A DNA stretch of 64,000 nucleotides from Hydrogenophilales bacterium 16-64-40 (GCA_002256995.1 NCGX01000012.1:16529-80528); one strand, 5' to 3'; shown: positions 1 to 9,690, counted from the stretch's first letter. Made by a program: numbers and translations. The notes: generated by a model not told the origin, from the sequence alone.

Positions 1-459
1 TGCGCCGCCTAGGAAAGGCGCGATGGAGCGGCCGACGATGGTGACCGAGGAATAGGTGGACAGCCGTGTTGCGCGATCGGCCGTGTAGCGTTCGGCGATC
101 GCGGCACTCGCCACGGTGCCGAAGATCGCGGTGGCGAAGCCGTGATAGAAGCGCACCGCCATCAGCTGCCAGGCGGTTTCGATCACCAGATACAGGAAGG
201 GTGCGCTGGCGAACACGAACAGCGACGCCAGCAGCACGCGCCGCTTGCCCAGATGGTCCGACAGCGCGCCGGCAGGGTAGCTGATGAGCACGCCGGGGAT
301 CGTCGAGGCCATGACGATCCAGCCGATTTCCGCCGGCGTGGCGTTGAGCGACAGCGCGAACAGCGGCAGCACCGGCGTTTTCGACAGCGTTGAGCTGAAG
401 ATGGCCAGCCCGCCGATGAGTGCGATGAGGACGAAGAACGAGGGATGGGCGTGTTTCAT
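1..459 (-). CDS. MFS transporter, N-terminal part (truncated by window edge)
   Basis: Reading leftward from the ATG at 459-457, 153 codons stay open to the window edge, so only the N-terminal third or so of the protein is visible. It is strongly hydrophobic, with about four membrane segments. The loop between the second and third carries GALSDHLGKRR, the major facilitator superfamily signature (G-x3-D-x2-G-x-R/K). This places it among MFS secondary transporters, probably drug or metabolite exporters; the substrate cannot be told. No good Shine-Dalgarno precedes the ATG. Four TGCGAA repeats lie just upstream. The family is clear, the function open. Confidence 0.85.
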   Translation of the reverse strand, partial: MKHAHPSFFVLIALIGGLAIFSSTLSKTPVLPLFALSLNATPAEIGWIVMASTIPGVLISYPAGALSDHLGKRRVLLASLFVFASAPFLYLVIETAWQLMAVRFYHGFATAIFGTVASAAIAERYTADRATRLSTYSSVTIVGRSIAPFLGGA

Positions 460-468
460 CGGGCGGCG

Positions 469-529
469 TGCGAAGGGCTTTTTTCGAATGTAGTGCGAAA
501 TCGCGTCGCATGCGAAAAAATCATGCGAA
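469..529. repeat. Four TGCGAA direct repeats upstream of the MFS gene
   Basis: TGCGAA occurs at 469-474, 494-499, 511-516 and 524-529, all within the 173-bp gap between the MFS gene and the ELM1-like gene. The last three are spaced 17 and 13 bases apart. Clustered direct repeats right before a transporter start are typical of a regulator binding region, but no regulator gene is in view. The rest of the gap (530-632) holds no other recognisable element. Confidence 0.4.
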
Positions 530-632
530 GGCCGAACCTCTCACATGTGAAACGCTGAACAATCCGTCAATGCGGGGTCCGCAGGGCCGCAGCATCCCAG
601 TGTGTTGAGGCAAGCATAAGGTGACGAATACA

Positions 633-1553
633 TCAATGTGCCCTTAGCCATTTGAGTATCCAGTCGGCGCAGCGATCCGCCTCGGCCAGCGGGTGCGTGT
701 TGGGCTGCAATGTGCCATGAGCGCACCAGTTCGCGAAGCGGGTAATGCGCTGCGCGTCGGCAAGCTGCGCAATCGCCCGGGCGACGCGGCTTTTCGGGTT
801 GACCGGCAGATCGAACACACCGACATCGGCGCCTGCCGACAGCGCCTCGAACACCATCGAGGCGCTGTCGGGCGTCACCCACACCGTGCCGCATCGCGCG
901 AACTGGGCGGGCAGCCAGTCGCGCGACGTCGCCGTATGGGGAACGATGCTCAAATTGGGATATTGCGGCAGCAGCGCCAGAAAATCCGCCGGGGTGCGGC
1001 GCGAGGTGGTCAGCGTCCATTGCGTATCGGGCGTGCGGGCGAGGATGCTCTTGATCTGCAGCTGCACGGTGTCGCTGTCCCATTCGAAATGCTTGGATGC
1101 GCCGCCGATCAGGAGCAGCCCTTGGCTCGAATCACGGCCCGCCGCCGGGCGGATGCGGTTCAGCGCGCCCTCGGTCGCCAGCGTATGCGCATCTGCCGCG
1201 ACGCCATCGTGCCGGGGAAGGATGCACAGATCGAAGCAGCGGCGCGGCAGGCTTGGCTTCATCAGCACCACGCTGCGTCCGCCGTGAGTGCGCCGTGCAG
1301 CCAGCAGCGTCACGTGCGTGGCGTGCCCCGCGCCGATGATCAGATCGGGCTTGGGGAGCGTGTTGCCGGCAAAGCGTTTCAGCAGCAGCGCCAGCCAGGC
1401 ACGCCAGGCCGGCAGGGCGGGAAGGGTATGGATTTCGGTGGCGGTGGCGCGCGCCAGCGCCTCGGCCAGCCCCAACGACTGGTTGACATGGCCAGGCTTG
1501 CCGTCGCTGACGATCCAGACGATCAGCGGGCGTTTGCCGGCCGGGTCAGACAA
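633..1553 (-). CDS. ELM1-like (mitochondrial fission ELM1 family) protein
   Basis: The 306-aa protein matches the bacterial ELM1/DUF1022 family, which has a two-domain glycosyltransferase-B-like shape. Near the N-terminus it has WIVSDGKPGHVNQSLGLAEA, a family hallmark, followed later by LIIGAGHATH, LLLIGGASKHFEWD and VTPDSASMVFEAL, which resemble nucleotide-sugar-binding loops. Its biochemical role is not established; a link to envelope sugar metabolism is an inference from the fold. The start is TTG at 1553-1551 and overlaps the stop of the preceding small gene by a few bases, so the two are probably translationally coupled. An in-frame ATG is not available near the conserved N-terminus. Confidence 0.8.
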   Translation of the reverse strand: MSDPAGKRPLIVWIVSDGKPGHVNQSLGLAEALARATATEIHTLPALPAWRAWLALLLKRFAGNTLPKPDLIIGAGHATHVTLLAARRTHGGRSVVLMKPSLPRRCFDLCILPRHDGVAADAHTLATEGALNRIRPAAGRDSSQGLLLIGGASKHFEWDSDTVQLQIKSILARTPDTQWTLTTSRRTPADFLALLPQYPNLSIVPHTATSRDWLPAQFARCGTVWVTPDSASMVFEALSAGADVGVFDLPVNPKSRVARAIAQLADAQRITRFANWCAHGTLQPNTHPLAEADRCADWILKWLRAH

Positions 1554-1722
1554 CGGTCAGCCCCGTGTCCTCGTGCAGGTCCAGCGCCAGCCGCGTGCCG
1601 TCGCACGCCACGTGGGTGCGGCAGGGTTTGTCGCCCATCAACGCGCGTTTGGCGACCGTGGTTTCTTTCCCGCGCAGGTAGTCGGCTTCATCGGCAGGCG
1701 AATGGGCATAGGCGTGTGACAT
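1546..1722 (-). CDS. Small conserved-looking protein of unknown function (58 aa)
   Basis: An ATG at 1722-1720 opens a 58-codon frame ending in TGA at 1548-1546, overlapping the TTG start of the ELM1-like gene. The product starts MSHAYAHSPADEADYLRGKE and contains two cysteines (around KPCRTHVACDG). It is hydrophilic and lacks a signal peptide. The overlap with the following gene and placement directly downstream of thiO on the same strand argue it is a real gene in that transcription unit. I do not recognise the family. Confidence 0.55.
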   Translation of the reverse strand: MSHAYAHSPADEADYLRGKETTVAKRALMGDKPCRTHVACDGTRLALDLHEDTGLTVV

Positions 1723-1755
1723 GGATGGGCGCAGGTGGCGGTCGGTTGTCGGCGA

Positions 1756-2997
1756 TTATGAACCGTCAGCCCATCTGCGTTCAAGCGCGGCCTGCCAGCG
1801 ATACGGCGTGGGGTCGAGAACCGGTGTGCGGCCTTCCATCAGGTCGACCAACAGTTCTGCCGAGGCCGGCGCCAGCGTCACTCCGTAGCGGTAATGCCCG
1901 GTGTTGACGAACACGTTCCCGAAATCCGGATGGCGGTCGATCACCGGGATATTATCCGGCGAACCGGGGCGCAAGCCGGCCCAGTGCCGCACCGGTTGCA
2001 TGGCGGCCAGCGCAGGCAGCAGTTCGGCCGCCTCGGCGTGCAGGCGCTGGCGCGTGGCGCCGTCGGTCGACTTGTCGAAGCCGGCATCCTCCAGCGTGCT
2101 GCCCACCAGCACATGGCCATCGCGGCGCGGAATCAGATACAACCCATTGCGATACAGAATCGTATCCAGCACGCCCGGCGCAAGCTTGAACAGCAGCATC
2201 TGGCCGCGAATCGGGCGGATCTGCGGCGTCGCCGCCAGCCCCGCCAGCCCCAGCCCGGACCACGCCCCGGTTGCCAGCACCACGGCGTCCGCCGGAAAAG
2301 TCTCCGCTGCCGTCTGCACCGCCGTCACCCGTCCACCCTGCGTCAGCACCCCGGTGGCAGGGCACTGTTCACGTATCACCCCGCCCAGTTGCACCACCGC
2401 CGCGCGCAATGCCGCCACCAGGCGCGGGTTGCGCACCTGCGCGATGCCGGGCAGCCAGATGCAGTTTTCTTTAGAGACGTGCTGAACGATTCCGTCATCG
2501 CGAGGAGCGAAGCGACGCGGCGATCCAGCAGCCTTTGATTTCGCTGACACGCTGGATTGCTTCACATCGTTCGCAATGATGGAAGTTGTGTTGTTCAATG
2601 TTTCTTTCGGCACGACGCGCGCCAGATGCGGCGTGTCCGGGCAGTCCCACTCCGCCATCATCCCGTGCGCCATACACCAGGCCAGCGCCTGCTCCGGATT
2701 AGCCACATTCAGCGCCAGCATCCCGCAGCGCCAGAATTCCGCACTCCGTCCCGATATCGCCTCGATGCCCGCCACCCAGTCCGCATAGCCCGTCATCGAC
2801 TGCAGGGCCAGCGCCGAAACCGGCTCCGCGTAATCCCACGGCAGTAACGGCGAGAGGATTCCACCCCCCGCCCAGGACGACTCGCCGCCTACGGTGCTGC
2901 GTTCCAGCACGGTCACCCGGTGGCCGCGCTGCAATAAACCTAGCGCCACGCTCAAGCCCGAGACGCCAGCGCCGATAACAAGAATGTTTTGTGTCAA
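1756..2997 (-). CDS. thiO: Glycine oxidase ThiO with in-frame repeat insertion
   Basis: FAD-dependent oxidase of the DAO family that makes iminoglycine for the thiazole ring of thiamine. The N-terminus has the dinucleotide-binding GAGVSGLSVALGLLQRGH (about residues 8-25). Further on are GESSWAGGGILSPL, typical of ThiO, and near the C-terminus HWAGLRPGSPDNIPVI and NTGHYRYGVTLAP. The protein is 413 aa, whereas ThiO is usually about 365-375. The excess sits at residues about 139-169, where a palindromic repeat (2491-2583) is translated in frame, just before LPGIAQVRNPRL. Whether the enzyme tolerates the extra loop is unknown. The frame is intact, so it is annotated as functional. Confidence 0.9.
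   Translation of the reverse strand: MTQNILVIGAGVSGLSVALGLLQRGHRVTVLERSTVGGESSWAGGGILSPLLPWDYAEPVSALALQSMTGYADWVAGIEAISGRSAEFWRCGMLALNVANPEQALAWCMAHGMMAEWDCPDTPHLARVVPKETLNNTTSIIANDVKQSSVSAKSKAAGSPRRFAPRDDGIVQHVSKENCIWLPGIAQVRNPRLVAALRAAVVQLGGVIREQCPATGVLTQGGRVTAVQTAAETFPADAVVLATGAWSGLGLAGLAATPQIRPIRGQMLLFKLAPGVLDTILYRNGLYLIPRRDGHVLVGSTLEDAGFDKSTDGATRQRLHAEAAELLPALAAMQPVRHWAGLRPGSPDNIPVIDRHPDFGNVFVNTGHYRYGVTLAPASAELLVDLMEGRTPVLDPTPYRWQAALERRWADGS
2491..2583. repeat. Palindromic repeat element inserted in frame in thiO
   Basis: Two imperfect inverted arms, 2491-2531 and 2550-2583, flank an 18-bp centre. On the minus strand the arms read like the GCTGGAT...CGATGACGGA and TCATTGCGAACG...ATCCAG halves of a short palindromic repeat I know as common in proteobacterial genomes. 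The element adds about 31 codons to thiO without a stop or frameshift. The A-rich sequences on either side (AAAGAAA on both) could be a target duplication, but this is weak. Confidence 0.75.
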
Positions 2998-3101
2998 TGA
3001 AAAGGCCCGAAATTGCCGTTCATTCTAACAAACGGGCCACCAGTCAGCAGACGCTGGTGTCTGTGCGGTTGGATGGATTAAGTTGGAGCGCATAAACAAT
3101 C

Positions 3102-3629
3102 GTGAAAAACATGACGACCAAACTAACCGGATTCACGCTGATCGAGTTGATGGTCACCATTGCGGTGCTGGGCATTCTTCTGTCGATTGGTATCCCCAGT
3201 TACCAAAACATGGTGCTCAATAGCCGCATCACCGCGCAGGCCAATCAGGTGATCACTGCGCTCAACTACGCCCGCAGCGAAGCGGTCAAACGTGCCGCCC
3301 CCGCAACGGTGTGCTCTACCAATGGTGGGGCGGCCTGCGCCGGTTCCACGAATTGGTCTACCGGTTGGCTGGTGTTTGCCGATGCGAATGGAAACGGAGT
3401 GGTTAACGCTGGTGAGACGGTTCTGCGAGTTTGGCCGGCGCTCAATACCGGTAATACGCTCAACACTGGAAAAGACTTGCGGGTTACGTTCGCGGCCTCT
3501 GGGTTTGCAACAGGGTTTAACGATACGTTCAGGCTATGCGACAAACGCGGAACGGCCGAGGCGCGCAGCATTGTGATCAATTCAATGGGCCGGTCTTATG
3601 TGCAAAAGGGGGCAACAGCGTGTCCATGA
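3102..3629 (+). CDS. fimT: Type IV pilus minor pilin FimT/GspH family
   Basis: 175-aa pseudopilin with a short basic leader and the prepilin peptidase site G^FTLIELMVTIAVLGILLS (Gly, then Phe+1, Glu+5), followed by the hydrophobic helix and a C-terminal GspH domain. It belongs to the initiation complex of the type IV pilus in the inner membrane. The start used is GTG at 3102, preceded by GGAG at 3085-3088; an ATG three codons later (3111) is an alternative. It opens the pilus operon; its stop overlaps the next start (ATGA). The 100-bp upstream gap contains a CACCAG/CTGGTG hairpin and the presumed promoter. Confidence 0.9.
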   Translation: MKNMTTKLTGFTLIELMVTIAVLGILLSIGIPSYQNMVLNSRITAQANQVITALNYARSEAVKRAAPATVCSTNGGAACAGSTNWSTGWLVFADANGNGVVNAGETVLRVWPALNTGNTLNTGKDLRVTFAASGFATGFNDTFRLCDKRGTAEARSIVINSMGRSYVQKGATACP

Positions 3630-4072
3630 TTAGTAGTCATACCCGTGGTGTTAGACATTCCATGCGAGGGTTTACCCTGCTCGAAGTGCTCGTGGCCATC
3701 GTGGTGCTGTCCATCGGTCTGCTCGGTCTGGCGGGACTGATGGCATCCAGCCTGAAAAATTCACACAGCGCCTACCAGCGCACCCAGGCAACCTGGCTGG
3801 CCTATGACGCGCTTGACCGGATGCGTGCGAATCGACAGGTTGCGTTGGCCGGTGGTTATAACCTTGCCCTGGGCGCGACCCCCGGTGGGAGCGATCTGGC
3901 GGCGACCGATCTTGGCGAGTGGGACGCTGCATTGACCAATACGCTGCCAGCGGGCGATGGTTCGATTGCTGTCGGAGCGGGTGGCGCCGTCAAGGTTATC
4001 GTTCAGTGGAACGATACGAGAGGCACCGGCGGGAATGATGCCGAACAATTCATTGTGGATTCGCAACTATGA
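3626..4072 (+). CDS. pilV: Type IV pilus minor pilin PilV
   Basis: 148-aa pseudopilin with leader ending RG^FTLLEVLVAIVVLSIGLLGL, the typical PilV N-terminus (cleavage after Gly, Glu+5), and the PilV-type follow-on AGLMASSLKNSHSAYQRTQA. It helps prime pilus assembly and PilY1 presentation. ATG at 3626 overlaps the fimT stop as ATGA. GTG at 3620 is a real alternative because the purine-rich AGGGGG at 3606-3611 is better spaced for it. The 3' end overlaps pilW by four bases, showing tight translational coupling. Confidence 0.88.
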   Translation: MISSHTRGVRHSMRGFTLLEVLVAIVVLSIGLLGLAGLMASSLKNSHSAYQRTQATWLAYDALDRMRANRQVALAGGYNLALGATPGGSDLAATDLGEWDAALTNTLPAGDGSIAVGAGGAVKVIVQWNDTRGTGGNDAEQFIVDSQL

Positions 4073-5142
4073 AAACAGCCGCCCAGTTGATGCCGTGTGA
4101 AAGACAGCGGGGGTTTTCGCTGGTGGAACTCATGATCGCCATGACGATCGGTTTTATCGTTCTGGCTGGAATCGGTTACCTGTATGTCGAAAGTCGCCAG
4201 GCATTCCGCAGCATGGACAACCTGTCGCGCATGCAGGAAAGCGCGCGTTACGCGCTGGAAATCGTTGCGCGCGATATCCGCATGGCCGGCTATCGGGGGT
4301 GCGCGAGTTCGAGCGGGGATTTTCACAACACGCTGAATGACAGCGGCAAATCTGCCTATAACTTTGGGCTTCCCATCAATGGTTACGATGGGGAAGCCGG
4401 AAGCTGGACGCCTGCCTTGCCAACGGATACGGGGGGACTGAGTTTTGTCAATCCGCCGATTCTTGCGGGGACCGATGTCATCATCCTGCGCAGTGCAACC
4501 GGCAGCGGCACGACGGTAAGCAAGCAGCCCGGCAGCAATTCCTCTGCCGACCTCCAGGTGACAACGCCAAATGACCTCGCAATCAATGACATCGTCATGG
4601 TGACGAACTGCAAGGCTGCCACCGTATTGCAGATCACCAACATGAACGTCAATGGCGCCGGTCAGAACGTTGTTCATAACACCGGTGCTGGTGTCGGTCC
4701 GGCTGCGCCGGGCAACTCCACCAAAGATCTGGTCGAGAATTATTCTGCAAGCGGTGGCGAAATGATCAAGATGCAGAGCAAGAGTTATTTCATTCGAAAC
4801 GGAGCCAGCGGCAGGCCTGCATTGTGGCAGTTCGACAACTACAAACCGGCTGGCGGGGACAATCCAGCGGAGGTCGCGGAAGGCGTAGAGAACATGCAGA
4901 TCCTGTATGGCATCGATGCCGATTCGAACGGGATTGTCGAGAGCTATTCGGCTGCCACTGCGGCACTCAATTGGAACCAGGTGGCAGCGGTGCGCATCAG
5001 TCTGCTGGTGGCCGGCAATGATGACAATGTCGCTACCTCTGCACAGACATACACCTACGATGGCGGCTCGGTCACTGCAGGCGATCAACGGCTGCGCCAG
5101 GTATTCACCACCACCGTCAGTGTGCGTAACAGAACACAGTAG
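4069..5142 (+). CDS. pilW: Type IV pilus minor pilin PilW
   Basis: 357-aa protein with prepilin leader ERQRG^FSLVELMIAMTIGFIV and the PilW continuation of a long globular domain rich in Gly, Asn and Thr. Minor pilin PilW forms the pilus-tip priming complex with FimT, PilV, PilX and PilY1. ATG at 4069 overlaps the pilV stop (ATGA). Two cysteines (GYRGCASS and TNCKAAT) could form a disulfide in the exposed domain. Position and length fit PilW rather than a general-secretion pseudopilin. Confidence 0.88.
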   Translation: MKTAAQLMPCERQRGFSLVELMIAMTIGFIVLAGIGYLYVESRQAFRSMDNLSRMQESARYALEIVARDIRMAGYRGCASSSGDFHNTLNDSGKSAYNFGLPINGYDGEAGSWTPALPTDTGGLSFVNPPILAGTDVIILRSATGSGTTVSKQPGSNSSADLQVTTPNDLAINDIVMVTNCKAATVLQITNMNVNGAGQNVVHNTGAGVGPAAPGNSTKDLVENYSASGGEMIKMQSKSYFIRNGASGRPALWQFDNYKPAGGDNPAEVAEGVENMQILYGIDADSNGIVESYSAATAALNWNQVAAVRISLLVAGNDDNVATSAQTYTYDGGSVTAGDQRLRQVFTTTVSVRNRTQ

Positions 5143-5153
5143 GAGCCAGACCC

Positions 5154-5687
5154 ATGCGCATCACACTATCCAATAACGGTAAACAGCGCCAGGCTGGCGT
5201 GGCCCTCATCACCGGGCTGATTTTTCTGGTGATGCTGACCCTGATCGCCGTCACCGCCATGCAGTCGACCACGCTGGAAGAACGCATGGCGGGCAATTCG
5301 CGCAGCCGCGATGCGGCTTTCCAGGGGGCAGAAGCAGCTGTGCGCGCAGCCGAAGTCGTGCTCAGCGGGGCGAGCCTGCCACCCTTCAACGGTAGCAAGG
5401 TGGGTTACTACGCGCTATTGGACAGCGGTGCTTCGGCCGACTACTGGAAAAACACTCATAACTGGGCCGCGCAGTCGGTGGCGTATAGCGGCGCCCTCGC
5501 CGGCGTGAAGGAAGCGCGCTTTGTCATCGAGGCGCTGCCGCCGGGCTCTGGGGGGAGTGGCGGCGACGACAGCCTGGTGGCGAAGCCGCTCAGTGGCGGC
5601 GAGATCTTCCGCATCACGACGCGCGGCATCGGCACCGACGGCACCTCGAGCGTCATTTTGCAAACCACTTTCCGCAGAAGTATTTAA
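5154..5687 (+). CDS. pilX: Type IV pilus assembly protein PilX
   Basis: 177-aa PilX-type protein. The N-terminus has QAGVALITGLIFLVMLTLIA, a hydrophobic helix typical of PilX in which the usual prepilin FTLxE motif is degenerate, followed by STTLEERMAGNSRSRDAAFQ, the hallmark of PilX N-terminal domains. It works with PilW and PilY1 in the tip complex. AGGAG at 5142-5146 lies eight bases before the ATG. It follows pilW by 11 bases and precedes pilY1 by 31. Confidence 0.87.
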   Translation: MRITLSNNGKQRQAGVALITGLIFLVMLTLIAVTAMQSTTLEERMAGNSRSRDAAFQGAEAAVRAAEVVLSGASLPPFNGSKVGYYALLDSGASADYWKNTHNWAAQSVAYSGALAGVKEARFVIEALPPGSGGSGGDDSLVAKPLSGGEIFRITTRGIGTDGTSSVILQTTFRRSI

Positions 5688-5718
5688 GTAGCCAGGCCGC
5701 AAGGCTCAAGGAGTTTTC

Positions 5719-8700
5719 ATGAAAACCCGCCATCCAATCCAGTCTTTCAGCCTTGTGGCTGCCCTGCTTTTGCCCGCATTGCACGCCCAGGCAGCGGACC
5801 CGATTGCGCTGCCGTCCGCACCCCTGTACCTAGCGGGCGGGGTCGCGCCCAATCTGACGGTGACGCTGGATGATTCGGGTTCGATGGCCTGGGGCTACGT
5901 GCCGGATTCGATGGGCAAAAACGCAAAGGTGACCGACGGATGCGGCCACTCAATTTTTTCTGGCTACGATGGTAGCGAAACTAAAAGATATTTCCTGTCG
6001 GGCGACTACAACGCCCAGTACTACAATCCCAGCACCACGTACCTGCCACCGCTGAAATCCGACGGGACGCCTTACACCACGTCTTACGGTAGCGCGTATA
6101 CCAATGGCTTTGACACCAGTTCCACGGTGGTAAACCTGGCAAGCGCTTATCAGCCTTCATTTGGTTTTCAGCCAAAGTCCAATCAGTGCTACGCAAAGCA
6201 TCCCGCTCTCGACAGTGGGTCAGGCAAACAGTTCAGCAGCGATACAGTCAATGTGCCAGCCTACTATTACAGTTACGATCCGGTGGGGACTGCGTGCGCA
6301 AGCCCTTCTAAAACCACCGAATCCTGCTACGTCTATACAGCGGTCGGGGCAGCCCAGCAGCAGAACTTTGCCAACTGGTATTCCTTTTATCGCACACGCA
6401 ACCTGGCCACCGTAAGCGCAGCAACTCGCGCGTTCAACAACTTGCCGGGCACCATGCGCTTGGCATGGCAGGCATTGAATAGTAGTTGCGACGACTTCTC
6501 CGGCACAAGTTGCGCGGGCTGGGATGACACCAAGATCAACAATAGTATTCGCGCCTTGAGCAGCAGCCATAAGCAGAATTTCTTCAAATGGCTAGAGAAG
6601 CTGCCGGCGAACGGCAGCACGCCACTGCGTTTGGCATTGGGACGGGTTGGGGAGTATTACCGTACATCGACCGCAGTCGTGAACAGCCCGTACGCAGAGG
6701 ACCCCCAAGTCACGGTTGGGACGCAGCATTCCTGCCGCGCCAATTACACCATCATGATGACGGACGGGATTTGGAATGGCAACAATGCAAGCGAGGTGAG
6801 CGGCAATGTGGATAACACAGCCAAGTCATTGCCTGATGGCACCAGCTACTCTCCATCCGCACCTTTTAAAGATGACAATTCAAATTCCCTGGCGGACGTT
6901 GCTTTTTATTACTGGGCCAAGGACCTGCGCACGGATCTGACCAACAACGTTCCGCGCAGCCCGCGTGCGCTAGACAAGTTGGTCGAAGATGGAAAAACCA
7001 TCCCCACAGCAGATTATTTCGACCCAAAGAACGACCCTGCCAGTTGGCAGCACATGGTGACGTATACCGTTGGACTGGGCTTGACCGCTACCTTGCCCGA
7101 GTTGACCCCGGCGCTGACTTGGGCAGGGGACACCTATACGGGAAGCTATGCTGACCTGGCTTCTGGCACACTAAGCCCATTGTGGCCCGTCACCGGCACA
7201 GACAAGCCTGGGAACGTCGCCGACCTCTGGCATGCCGCCATCAACGGCCGGGGCCTGTTCTTCAGCGCCGAAGATCCCCAGTCGCTCAGCGATGCCATGC
7301 AGGAAATGGTGAACAACATCATCAGCCGCAGTTCGTCGGCTGCGTCGATCGCGACCAACTCCAAGAAGCTCGATACCAGCACCGCCATTTATCAGGCAAG
7401 TTTCGACTCAGGCAACTGGACCGGCGAGTTGGAGGCCTTTGCGGTCAAGTCAGATGGTGCTTTGGGCGACTCGCTGTGGAAGGCCAGCACCAAAATCCCG
7501 GCTGAGGCAAGCCGCAATATCAAGACCTTTAATGGTTCGGTCGGCGTGGATTTCGCCTGGGGCAGCATCAGCGCAGATCAACAGGTTCTGGTCTCGGAAG
7601 ATGAGCTGAATTACCTGCGTGGCGACCAGAGCAAGGAGCAGAACAAGGGCGGTACATTCCGCACCCGCACCTCCCTGCTGGGCGATATCGTCAACTCCGA
7701 CCCGCTGTTCGTAAGCGAGGAAAACTTCGGCTATGACAAGTTGAGCGGCGATGAAGGTACGTTCTATGTGGACTACGTTGTGGCTAAAAGCAGCAAAACC
7801 CCGATGATCTACGTGGGGGCCAACGACGGCATGCTCCACGCGTTCAAGGCCAGCGACGGCGGCGAACTGTTTGCCTACGTACCGGGGCTGATTTATGCCA
7901 ATCTGCCGAGTCTGACGAAGCCGAACTACAGCCATAAGTATTACGTGGATGGCGCGCCGGCCGTGGGCGATGTCTTCTATGGCGGAAGCGCATGGAGAAC
8001 CGTACTGGTCACCCCGCTGGGCGCGGGTGGGCGCGGCGTGTTCGCACTCGATGTCTCCACGCCCGACGCTGCCTTCAGCGAGTCAAACGTGCTGTGGGAG
8101 TTTGATGGCGAGAATGCCGCTGCAGGCAGCACGCTCAATGACATGGGCTACCCGGTAGGCGGCGCGACAATCGGCCGCTTCAACGACGGAAAATACTATG
8201 CAGTGTTCGGCAACGGCTATGGCAGTGCGAACTGCAAGTCGGGCTTGTTCATGGTGCAGATCGATGCGCCTTCCAATGTAAAGTTCTTTGACACGGGGGA
8301 AGGCGCCTGCACGACCAGTGCCACTCAGAACGGCATGTCCACGCCGAGCCTGGTCGATTACGACGGCGACCGCATCATCGATGCGATCTATGCCGGTGAC
8401 CTGCAAGGAAAGTTGTGGAAGTGGGATGTCACCTCAGCAACGAACAGTGTTTGGGATTTTGCCGCTGGTGGTCAACCCATGTTTACGACTGCGTCGGGGC
8501 AGCCCATTACCGCTCCGGTTGAAGTAGGTAAAGTGCCATCAGGTCTTTCGGGCGAGGCCATGGTCTATTTTGGCACGGGGCGCTATCTGCTTAGCGGCGA
8601 CGAAGCCAGCAAGACGAAGCAAGCATTTTACGGACTGCTGGACAACGGCACCGCAATCCCTACTACGGGTAACCCACTGGTTGAGCAGACCATTGTTTAT

Positions 8701-9198
8701 GAGAGTGCCAACGCGCGCGTGGTGAGCAGCAATACCGTGAGTTCTCCCAAGCGCGGGTGGTATCTGGACCTGGTTCCGCCTTCAGGAACGCTACAGGGCG
8801 AGCGAGTTCTGAGCGTTCCCTTGTTGCGCTTCGGACGGGTGATTTTCAACACCTCCATTCCGTCAGCCGATCCCTGTGTATTGGGTGGAACCGGCTGGTT
8901 GATGGAGTTGGACGCCGCAACCGGGGGCAATCTGACCTACAGCGCCCTGGATATGGACAGCGATGGATTGTTCAATGAAGGCGACTACGTCGTCATCGGC
9001 CAAGACAAGGATGGGAATGATATTAAATCCCCTGTCGCAGGCAAGGCGTCTGGCTCGATGTCGCTCAACCAGCCGACCGTCATCACTGCGGGTTCCAAGG
9101 AGTACAAGTTCAATTCGGATATCAAGAAGGGGATCAGCGTCACCACCGAGAAATCCGGGACGAGCAATCCGCGCAGTTCCTGGCGGCAACTCCAGTAA
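5719..9198 (+). CDS. pilY1: Pilus tip adhesin / biogenesis factor PilY1
   Basis: 1159-aa secreted protein with a Sec signal peptide (about residues 1-26, ending AQA). A von Willebrand A-like region starts near residue 45; DDSGS at 51-55 is the metal-site (MIDAS) motif. The C-terminal half is the PilY1 beta-propeller, with calcium-binding [15 protein letters not shown] around residue 878 and repeated GG-type blades. PilY1 caps the pilus and controls extension and retraction through calcium. AAGGAG precedes the ATG. Codon use between about 5930 and 7000 is somewhat less GC-rich than the propeller half, fitting a fast-evolving adhesin domain. Its stop TAA overlaps an in-frame upstream ATG of pilE by one base. 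Confidence 0.92.
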   Translation: MKTRHPIQSFSLVAALLLPALHAQAADPIALPSAPLYLAGGVAPNLTVTLDDSGSMAWGYVPDSMGKNAKVTDGCGHSIFSGYDGSETKRYFLSGDYNAQYYNPSTTYLPPLKSDGTPYTTSYGSAYTNGFDTSSTVVNLASAYQPSFGFQPKSNQCYAKHPALDSGSGKQFSSDTVNVPAYYYSYDPVGTACASPSKTTESCYVYTAVGAAQQQNFANWYSFYRTRNLATVSAATRAFNNLPGTMRLAWQALNSSCDDFSGTSCAGWDDTKINNSIRALSSSHKQNFFKWLEKLPANGSTPLRLALGRVGEYYRTSTAVVNSPYAEDPQVTVGTQHSCRANYTIMMTDGIWNGNNASEVSGNVDNTAKSLPDGTSYSPSAPFKDDNSNSLADVAFYYWAKDLRTDLTNNVPRSPRALDKLVEDGKTIPTADYFDPKNDPASWQHMVTYTVGLGLTATLPELTPALTWAGDTYTGSYADLASGTLSPLWPVTGTDKPGNVADLWHAAINGRGLFFSAEDPQSLSDAMQEMVNNIISRSSSAASIATNSKKLDTSTAIYQASFDSGNWTGELEAFAVKSDGALGDSLWKASTKIPAEASRNIKTFNGSVGVDFAWGSISADQQVLVSEDELNYLRGDQSKEQNKGGTFRTRTSLLGDIVNSDPLFVSEENFGYDKLSGDEGTFYVDYVVAKSSKTPMIYVGANDGMLHAFKASDGGELFAYVPGLIYANLPSLTKPNYSHKYYVDGAPAVGDVFYGGSAWRTVLVTPLGAGGRGVFALDVSTPDAAFSESNVLWEFDGENAAAGSTLNDMGYPVGGATIGRFNDGKYYAVFGNGYGSANCKSGLFMVQIDAPSNVKFFDTGEGACTTSATQNGMSTPSLVDYDGDRIIDAIYAGDLQGKLWKWDVTSATNSVWDFAAGGQPMFTTASGQPITAPVEVGKVPSGLSGEAMVYFGTGRYLLSGDEASKTKQAFYGLLDNGTAIPTTGNPLVEQTIVYESANARVVSSNTVSSPKRGWYLDLVPPSGTLQGERVLSVPLLRFGRVIFNTSIPSADPCVLGGTGWLMELDAATGGNLTYSALDMDSDGLFNEGDYVVIGQDKDGNDIKSPVAGKASGSMSLNQPTVITAGSKEYKFNSDIKKGISVTTEKSGTSNPRSSWRQLQ

Positions 9199-9227
9199 TG
9201 GCGGGTTCGATCATTGAAAGGATGGGC

Positions 9228-9665
9228 ATGAAAAACAAGAATGACGGTCGCGCTTTTAACGCATGTAAACGGGCTTTCGGCTTTACGCTGATCGAGCTCA
9301 TGATCGTTGTCGCGATCATCGGGATACTGGCTTCAATCGCTTACCCGTCCTATACGCAATATGTGCTGCGGGCGAACCGCGCCGAAGCGAAGGCCATCCT
9401 GACGGAAACGGCGCAGTTCATGGAGCGTTATTTCACGACGAACGGTACCTATGTCGGTGGGGCCTTGTTGTCCGATGGCAATGTGTCGCCCAAGGGGGCG
9501 AGTGGGAGCTCGATCAAATACAACATCAGTTTTTTGGCAGGCCCATCAGCAACAGCTTTTAAGTTGCAGGCTGTTCCTGCGGGTGCCCAAGCCAACGACA
9601 GTTGCGGAACCTTGACCTTGTCGAACACCGGGGTGCAAACGCCGGCTACAGCTGGGTGCTGGTAA
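9228..9665 (+). CDS. pilE: Type IV pilin PilE-like minor/major pilin
   Basis: 145-aa pilin. The leader ends KRAFG^[18 protein letters not shown] (Phe+1, Glu+5), followed by [18 protein letters not shown] and a C-terminal pair of cysteines (DSCGTL and AGCW) that would close the D-region disulfide loop. Last gene of the minor pilin operon, where PilE homologues of this size usually sit. ATGs at 9198 and 9222 are in frame; 9228 is chosen because AAAGGA (9217-9222) is correctly spaced and the leader then has normal length. It could be the fibre subunit or a minor pilin. Confidence 0.87.
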   Translation: MKNKNDGRAFNACKRAFGFTLIELMIVVAIIGILASIAYPSYTQYVLRANRAEAKAILTETAQFMERYFTTNGTYVGGALLSDGNVSPKGASGSSIKYNISFLAGPSATAFKLQAVPAGAQANDSCGTLTLSNTGVQTPATAGCW

Positions 9666-9690
9666 TTCCGTAATTGCTCGGTACGGAATT
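9664..9690. terminator. Hairpin between convergent pilE and ispH
   Basis: A perfect 9-bp inverted repeat (AATTCCGTA / TACGGAATT, 9-base loop) fills the space between the convergent stops of pilE and ispH and touches the ispH stop codon. No T-run follows on either strand, so it is a weak or Rho-assisted terminator at best, or an mRNA 3'-end stabiliser. Confidence 0.4.

Noticed and set aside
693-1907. 404-codon plus-strand frame across ELM1 and thiO
   Set aside because: Composition is Arg/Gly/Ala-rich without motifs and it opposes two genes with clear family matches.
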